From Axinella damicornis (taxonomy: Eukaryota; Porifera; Demospongiae; Axinellida; Axinellidae), in the NCBI GenBank assembly GCA_963931865.1, contig OZ007508.1, forward strand, positions 1,769,961-1,833,960: a DNA stretch of 64,000 bases, read 5' to 3'. Under the pieces are notes generated by a model. It ran no database searches, had not been told where the DNA came from, and worked only from the letters and a program-made list of their open reading frames with translations. Each line of letters begins with the position of its first letter. The stretch's first letter is position 1. Below, in pieces: positions 38,401-47,400 of this stretch. The translations under genes were made by a program, and so were the position numbers.

Positions 38401-41400
38401 ACAGCATCATCCTTGCTAATTCTAGTTACTATGGCTACTCTTCCACATTTCGTCGAATGGGATTCTACTGCTGTTCCAACTCCACTTCAGCTGGAACTGG
38501 TGGGACTTTCATAGGATTGAACAATGTTGCTTATTCTGGAAGGATTAGAATTTTTCGTTACAACTCTTCACACAGTAGTTATGCTGGGTGCATATATTTC
38601 TACTTGGACAAGCGACGTTATTCTTATTCTCAAAACTACTTGGAGACTTCTGAGCAAGGAATCCACACCTGTCGCTTGCCTGATACAACTGGAAGGAACG
38701 TTGATGTCAATGTTGGGATATATCGTCAAGGCTATAGTGGTAAGTCAAAAGAAATTCTTATCACGCAATATTCTCTAGTCAAACATTTGCATTCAAGTAC
38801 AATTGTTAATGTAACTCTCCATTTTGTATACAGCTGCACCAGCTGTTGTTGGTTTCCAACGTGTAAGGTCTGCCACAAAGTTCACCCTCACCTGTACCTC
38901 CACCAACTCACCTGCTACTGACGTAACTTGGACAAGAGATGATTACACGCTGCTGATTGATGGAACGAAGATCCAATTTTTTCAAACAGTGACATCTAGG
39001 AGGAGCTCCACCTACCAAAACACACTTGTACTTGATGATGGTATCGAAAATATCATTGGAAACTACACCTGCACAGTGACTAACAAATTTGGGAATTCTT
39101 CAAGGATTCTAACTGTCAGAGGTGCATATAAAGTAACTGTGATGGTCTTTATATGTCTCTGTAGATGGGTGTACAAACTGCTACTACACCAGTAGCTAGC
39201 TAATATCTGTCATTGTCTAGCCATATGCACTTGGAGAGTGAAGGCTCAGAAGTGGCTATGGCTATATAAAACACAGCAGATTTTGTGGCAATCACAAATG
39301 ATGTTCCTACATTTACAATGGCCGGTTTGAGTGAGTTTTGTAGATTAAAGGTCCTCCTGCTGCATATCTGTCAAAGTACATGAATAAGGGCTGTCTGACG
39401 GTCCGTTCTAAACTGAGTCCGATCATGGCTGTGTCTGAAACGCTTGCAATTTTCCTGTATTATGAAAGTGGCAGTTGGTTTGAAACTCTGGCTACTGCTT
39501 TATACATTGCATACCCTTCTCTTCCTTATGTAATCCCTTATAGGTCTTCAGATAAGTTCTGTCCAAACACCAATGACTATTGGCAGTACTGTGTCCATTG
39601 TGTGTTCAACTGATTTGGACGCCTCAACAATCGAGTGGATCAGAGATGGCACTACTGTGGCCAACTCCAGCAGCCAGTCCCTGACTTTACTACTGGACCC
39701 AGTGTCTGCTGACCACCACGACACTCAGTACACCTGCCGAGTGAGGAGCCTGTATGGCATACAGGAAGAGACAATTAATATCACTGTGCAAAGTAAGTCT
39801 CTGTATGCGCAAACAGAATTTCCAGTCTAGAATGCAGCATTCATCTGTTGTTGTGTTCCATATGCAGTCCCCCAGTCCTGGGCCACAGTCCAGATCAGCA
39901 CTCCACCAGATGACCGTGCTGTAGTGGGAAGGGAGTTTGTGATGAATTGCACAGTGACAGCAGTGAGAGGGTTGACGGTGGTTCCGAGTGTCACTTGGAC
40001 TGGTCCAGATGGAAATCTCACTGACGAAGATAGTACCACTGTGGGACCTGCACAGACCTTTGGGCTAACGACCAACATATCACTGACACTGCACTACCTA
40101 CAATCATCCAAGGGAGGGCGGTACTACTGCAAGGCAACCGTTAGCATCCTAGGAATGGAGGCCGAAGTATCTGCATACAAACAGCTAATTGTCGCCAGTA
40201 CGTAAACTGCATGCATATTGCTAGGAGCTTACAAGCTATTGAACCCTCACATGCACAATCTTTATGACATAATTCTAAGCCTTAGAAGTAGAACAACCCA
40301 CCGGGCATGCAATTACTATTCAGCTTCCATGGTTATTGCTTTGCAATACCATGTATACCTGGTGCATAATGGAAGCAAACATTTATCAGACAAACTCTGT
40401 AACCATAAAATCTCCCTCTTAGTGTTGGATTTTGTTCCTGTTGTATGTCCTCCTTCTCAACTGTAATCAGACTTCACTTCAACCCTATACAAGCAGCTTT
40501 GCTTCACTTACTTCAGCTGCTGCTCCCTGCACGTGATTCTGGCACTGGAGAGTAGAACCCCCCCTTGTGGTGTTCCTTTGCTGTTAGCTGGTACTGATTG
40601 CATCCACTCATGTGTCCGGCACCGGACAGCTCCCAGTGCAATAGTCTGGCAAGCTGTCTCCTCCCTCCTAGCATTTGCATTTGCATGACGCATGACGGGG
40701 CCACTATTTTCTTATACTGAGTAAATGTGTGTGACATTACTGTAATGTAGCCTTTAGGCATAGCAGTTTTGACACACCATCATTGTTACCATGGATATAT
40801 AATGCTCTACTATCTACCATACAGATTTGGAGAACATAGTCACCATCCATGCAACACAATCTATTATGTTTGCTGGGGCTTCCTACACTCTCAACTGCAC
40901 TGTGGTGTCCGACTTCCGTCCAGTAGTGAAGTGGATAAATCTAGAGGGGGACGATAGCAGAATAACAATGGATGAACCAGTGTACTATGGAAAAGACACC
41001 TATGTACTGCTGAGATTCCCTGAACTACGGACGTCACAGGGTGAGCAGTACACCTGCCAGTCTGCAGTTGTTGCTGGCTCAGACATATCAGTGAAGAATG
41101 CCACAGCAGACGTGATTGTAACAGGTAAGTAGTTCCTAGATACTTTCTACCTTTTTTGTCCTTAGAATAAATCCTCTTATCTACAGACTATAGTCAGTGT
41201 GTAACAAAGAACATGTGTAATTAGTAGTCTAGCTACCTGTGTTTGAATAAATACCACGAAGCTATGAATGTAGTGGATCATCACTTTCAACTTCTGTGTC
41301 GGTGTTTGCTTTTGAGAGCCCTGTGACTATGCTACTACCTGAATCCAGCCAGGTTTGCCATTATGGTAATGTTTTGTGGATGCTCCTTGCCTCACTGTCA

Positions 41401-44400
41401 GCCGGTGCTCCCTGCGTTATTGCCGCTCATCAAGCAAACTCTTAATGTATGAATCTAGACAGTGCAGTTAATTCATTTCCCTCCCTCTATGGCACAGTTC
41501 CTGCTCCAAGGGTCCACATTGTACGTACCCCCTCCACTGGTGTCTACACCACCACTCTCCTCAACCTCACCTGCATCACTATGCTGAACCCAGAGGTAGA
41601 CACTCCAATGGCAGTGACCCACTCATGGCAAGGACCTTCCGGGAGTATCTTCCCCAACAGCAGCCGTATCACTGTCACCAGTGCACAAGTTGGGCAAATA
41701 TTCAAATCCAGTATTTTATTCCATTCGGGTGTACAACCGTCAGATGCTGGCTCCTACTACTGTACAGCTAACACCAGTTCTGCTTTGACATCCTCCTATA
41801 TTCTGACAAGCGGTCAAGTGCTAGCTTCAACAGACATATCTGTTGGTAAGGGAAAGTTTGTATGCTCCTTAAGCTCATACAATGTATAGCAGAACAGCAT
41901 TCAATGCACACAGAGTGTATGCATGTAAGGCAGGCTTTAATTTGTATGTATACATATATGTAGGGTTCACAGCATGCAATAATATTAAGATTACAACCTG
42001 CAATATTTAGAGTACGTAGCTAGGTTATACTTGCATCATTTCTCCAGCTCTAAAGGTTGTGATTGACATCAGCTACACTCCTCCTGAGCCGGGCTATCAG
42101 CCACCATACTACAGGGCAGCATCAGCTGTCGCCCTGACGTGCAGAGCTGTGGGTGCGACTGGTCGAATACGATACCGCTGGACTTCAACGTGTAGATCCT
42201 ATTGCTTTGTTCCAACTGCTGGTAGTTATCAGTACAGCTATACCTCAGTTACCCAAAGTGATGGATTTTTGCGCAGTGCTGACACTGGTACCCACACATG
42301 CTCAGCCTATGAGGAAAGTCGCAGGATCAGTGGCAGTGCCTCTACTGTGATGAATATTGCAGGTGAGTATACATGCGTGCACCACTGGCAATCCAAAGAG
42401 TTTTACAAGATGTAACCAGCTAGAGAAAGTAGCTGTTGAATCTTTCTGTCTACAAAGAGTTTATGCAATATACAACCTATACAGTACATTGCAAAGGAGA
42501 CACCATCTAGCTATGTAATTCAAGGGTGTATCCTAGTATAAGTGCTGTACGAAATAAATTTACAGAATTAGCATTAACTATTTCACCAGGTAAGTGATTC
42601 CATAATGGGGAAGAAAGGAATACTTGTATGAGTCAGTATGAGCATGCACATGTGCAGGTGTGATCATTAGTGATGAAAATGTGTGCATTAGATACTACAT
42701 GTAACCTCAAAGATACCAGTAGCTACCATGATAAGGTAAGAGACTTCAGATGCTGTTATAGTAGCCTCATTCCCACGCGGCCTGGGAACGAGGCTACTGT
42801 TGGCCTCTCTGAATCAATACCAGTATATACACTAGCTGTCATGCTTTCCGTGCTGCAATTGTACTAGGAGTGTGAGCCAGTACTAACGTTGTATTGTCAA
42901 CTTATTGATGGTTGGAATGTATTATTTTACCCAGGTGCTGGAATATATGTGACTAACAGTGAATTGTCGTACAGCAGACGATTACTTCCCAACAACGCCA
43001 TCATCACCGCTATTACTACTAGTTACTCCTACTATGGAACAGCTCGTCGGATGGGTTTCTACTGCTGTTCAGGCTCCAATTCCGCTGGATCTCGTGGAAC
43101 TTTCATAGGATTGAACAGCCGTGCTTACTCTGGAAGGATTCTTATTACTCGTTACAGCTCTTCACACAGTAATGCTGGGTGTATGTATCTCTACTTTGAA
43201 AAACGTTATCGTTCTAGTTCTCAAAACACCTTGGAGACTTCTGAGCAAGGAATCTACACCTGTCGCATGCCTGATGCAACCGGAAGGAACGTTGATGTCA
43301 ATGTTGGAATATACCGTGCACGCTACAATGGTAAATCAAACATGAAATCTCACATTAATGCAGTCACAATCGTATGTAATTATACTTATATTTGGCTTCA
43401 ATAGCCTCTTTGTAGTACAGTTTTTTAAACACCCTTTGTGATCAGTATAGTAGCTGCGTATGCCTCTTGTCATTTGGCATCTATCTTAGCTTGTACTCAG
43501 TTCTGCACTCAGATGCTGATACTGAGCTTATGATTCATGCTATTACATAGTTGACAGCTACCTTGTACATAACTTATAGCTCTCTATATCTTCTGTGGTT
43601 CCTATGTGTCATACGTTGATCAAAAATTGTTAATGCAGCTTCGAATTTCTCATGTATACAGCTGCACCCACTATTACCAGTTTCCTACATGGAAGGTCTG
43701 CCTCAAGGTTCACCCTCAGTTGCACCTCTACAAGCTCACCTGCTACTCATGTCTCTTGGACGAAAGATCGTAACGCACTGCAGATTGATGGAGATAAGAT
43801 CCAATTTATTCAAACAGTGACATCTAGAAGGAGCTCCACTTACCAGAACACACTTGTAATGGATGATGCCATTGAAAATATCATTGGAAACTATACGTGC
43901 AGTGTCTCTAATAAGTTCGGAAATTCCATCAGCAAACTCAATCTCAGAGGTAAGGAATTGCTTACAGATATGTATAAGTGTACAACCTACCACTACACTA
44001 CTGTTTCATTTCCATTTTAGGATCAGATGTACCAAACTTACAGTATAAATTATTAATACACTGATTATAGGCTTTGGATTATAGCTGGTGTGTTGTTTTA
44101 GCCCAACTTATGTGCTAACAGAGCAGTCACAGTTGTGGTAAATCTCTATACACGGCAGCATAGTTGCAGTTCAGGGACACCATTACCTCTCTCCACCTTC
44201 CCTTGATCCTTATATAGGTCTTCAGATAAGCTCTGTCCAAACACCGCTTACTGTCGGTGATACTCTGTCGATTGTGTGTTCCACTGACTTGGAGGTTACA
44301 ATAATCAAGTGGGTGGCAGATGGCATCACTGTGTTCAACTCTAGCAGCCAGTCTCTGACTTTACAACTGGATCCAGTGTCTGCTGACCACCACAACACTC

Positions 44401-47400
44401 AGTACACCTGCAGAGTGACCAGCCCATATGGCACACAGGAAGAGACAATTAATATCACTGTACAAAGTAAGATATTATAGCTATGCATCTGTGTACTCAA
44501 TTTTGAGGCTGTAGAATGTGTTAGCTACAATAAATGGGGTGTTAGCAAAATTGATGTATAATCTGTTGCATTCCACTCTGCAGTCCCCCAGTCCTGGGCC
44601 ACAGTCCAGATCAGTACTCCACCAGATGACTATGCTATAGTGGAAAGGGAGTTTGTGATGACATGTACAGTGTCATTTGTGAGGGGGTTGACGGTTGTCC
44701 CGAGTGTAACTTGGACTGGTCCGGATGGAAATCTCACCAATGCAGAGAATATCACTGTGGAGCCTGCTCAGACCTTTGGCCTTGTGATCAGAACGTCCAT
44801 GACCTTGCACTACCTGCAGCCTCCGGAAGGAGGGCGGTACCTCTGCAAGGCAGCTGTCATCATCCCAACAATGGGGAGATCCCTATCAAAATTGGCATAC
44901 AAACAGCTACTTGTGTTGAGTATGTGAGCTGCATGTGCTATGCATATTTGGTTACTATCGGGAGTATGTGAGCCCCCAAAGATTCGTAAGTTGCTGTTAG
45001 TATCAGTATTGAATCGGTGCTCTGTGCCAATGGATCCAAAATATTACCAAAATGCTTTACAGCAACCATAGAGCAAGTCATTCTGAACCCTTCTACAGTA
45101 TACGCCAATGGGGTATTCGTAGTGAATCTACAGAGTGGGTTCCAATAAATTAAATGCTTTAAAAAAATTTCTACACTGTACCTGTGTACAATCATCTTGT
45201 TCCACCATACCTTTTACCATGCAGAAGTGGAGAATGTAGTCAACATTTATACAACTCAGTCCACCATGTTTGCCGGGGCTTCCTACACTCTCAACTGCAC
45301 TGTGGTGTCAGAATTCCGTCCGGTAGTGAACTGGATGGATCCACTTGGGAACCTAGTGAATGACAGTGGAATAACAATGGATGAGCCAGTGTACCACGGC
45401 AAGAATACCTCTGTGTTGCTGAGGTTCCAGGCACTACGTACATCGCAGGGAGGACAGTACACCTGTCATTCTGAGATTGTTGCGAGCGAGTCAGAAGTAT
45501 CGGTGAAGATGGTTATGGAAGATGTGATTGTAACAGGTCAGGAATTACTAGGAAGGTTATCAAAGAGTCTAATGTTTGTACGCTATAATTTCTGCATGCA
45601 CCAGATAATTATGTGATAGCTATGGGGAAACAGATTGATGCTGCTTGCCCTGCTCACGCTCGCCAATGCATGGAAGTCTCCATAATTTGAACAGTGTACC
45701 TGTTGGTAGCACACTCTTGTCTGTGTTGCTTTGCCAGGCACTATTCTTTCTCTCCATGTCACAGTGCCTGCTCCAGGGCTGCACACCATTGATCCCCCCT
45801 CCACTGTTGTCAACACCACTGATCACCTCAACCTCACCTGCATCACTGAGCTGGTTCCAGAGGTGGACACCCCAATGACTGTGACCCACACATGGCAAGG
45901 ACCTGGTGGGAGTATCTTCCCTAATAGCAGCCATCCCACTGTGTACAATGTATCACGAGTCGGACAAATGTACAAGTCCACCATTCTCTTCGGTTCTGGT
46001 ATAAAATTATCCGACGATGGCTACTACTACTGTACAGCTAACACCAGTTCTACTTTGTACATTGTGACAAGTGGGTCAGCGCTAGCTTCAGGAAATATAT
46101 CTGTGGGTAAGTGAAGCTTTGTACACTCTGTCTTCCTTTAATTATGTATAGCAGCACAACAGCTAGTTATATATGTGCTTGATAACCAGGCTTTCATATG
46201 TTTATACCTGAGTAAGTTATACATTGTTTCCAGCTATCAAGGTCATGATTGACGTCACCTACTCTGCTCCTGAGCCGGGCTATCAGCCACCATACTACAG
46301 GGCAGCATCAGCTGTCTCCCTGACGTGCAGAGCTGTGGGTGTTACCGGCACTATCACCTACCGCTGGAGTTCCACATGCAGCCGTTGTTTTATACCTTCT
46401 GGAACCCACACTAGCTCCAGTGGGCATTCCATAAGCCGGTCTCCTGTGACAGCCTATGATGCTGGTACCCACACATGCTCAGCATATGACAGCAGGCATG
46501 GTGCCAGTGGTAGTGCCTCTACTGTGATGAATGTTGTAGGTGAGCATACATTGTAGTGGCAGGCAATATAGCATGAGAATATTTAACAGGAGTGCTGTAT
46601 GTACCTGTGGAAGTCTGCATATGAGTTTACTAGACACAAACTCAACCTCAGAGATGATCGACTGCGCCATGGAAAAGGGCCAGGTCTCTCTACATGTGAA
46701 TGCATTCAAGTAGAAATGGAACATTAGGCTCATCTTAATGCGGGGAATTGTCCAAATTTGTGTAAAAAATCATATACCCTTTGAAAAAATGACTCAAATT
46801 TGAAAAACACCTATATTCGGAAACTTTTAAAATACATTTTGCAAGGACTCCTACTTTGGGGGATGCCAACTGGGATTTGTGCCTAATGTTCTATTTTTAC
46901 TTGATGCACTCACACATGTAGATATATATGCTACAAGTATAGTTCCCCCTGGACATCAGTGCTGAAATCTATATTCAGCTAAATGTTTAGCAAACACGTC
47001 AAGATTTGATCTTGCAAATTTTGGCCCTTGGATTATAACAGCTCTCACTACACACACAGGTGCTGGGATACATGTGACTCACAGTGAATCTTCATACATC
47101 AGCTCACGTCCCAACAACAGCATCATCCTTACCGATACTAACACTCATAGTTACTACTCAAGACCTCGCCGGATGGGATTCTACTGCTGTTCCAACTCCA
47201 CTTCAGCTGTTGGGACTTTCGTAGGATTGAACAGCCGTGCTTACTCTGGAAGGATTACTCTTAGTCGTCCGGGTAATACTGGATGCATGTATCTCTATTT
47301 TGACAAACGTTATCGTTCTAGTTCTCAAAACACCTTGGACAGTTCTGAACAAGGGATCTACACCTGTCGCTTGCCTGATGCAACTGGAAGGAATATTGAT

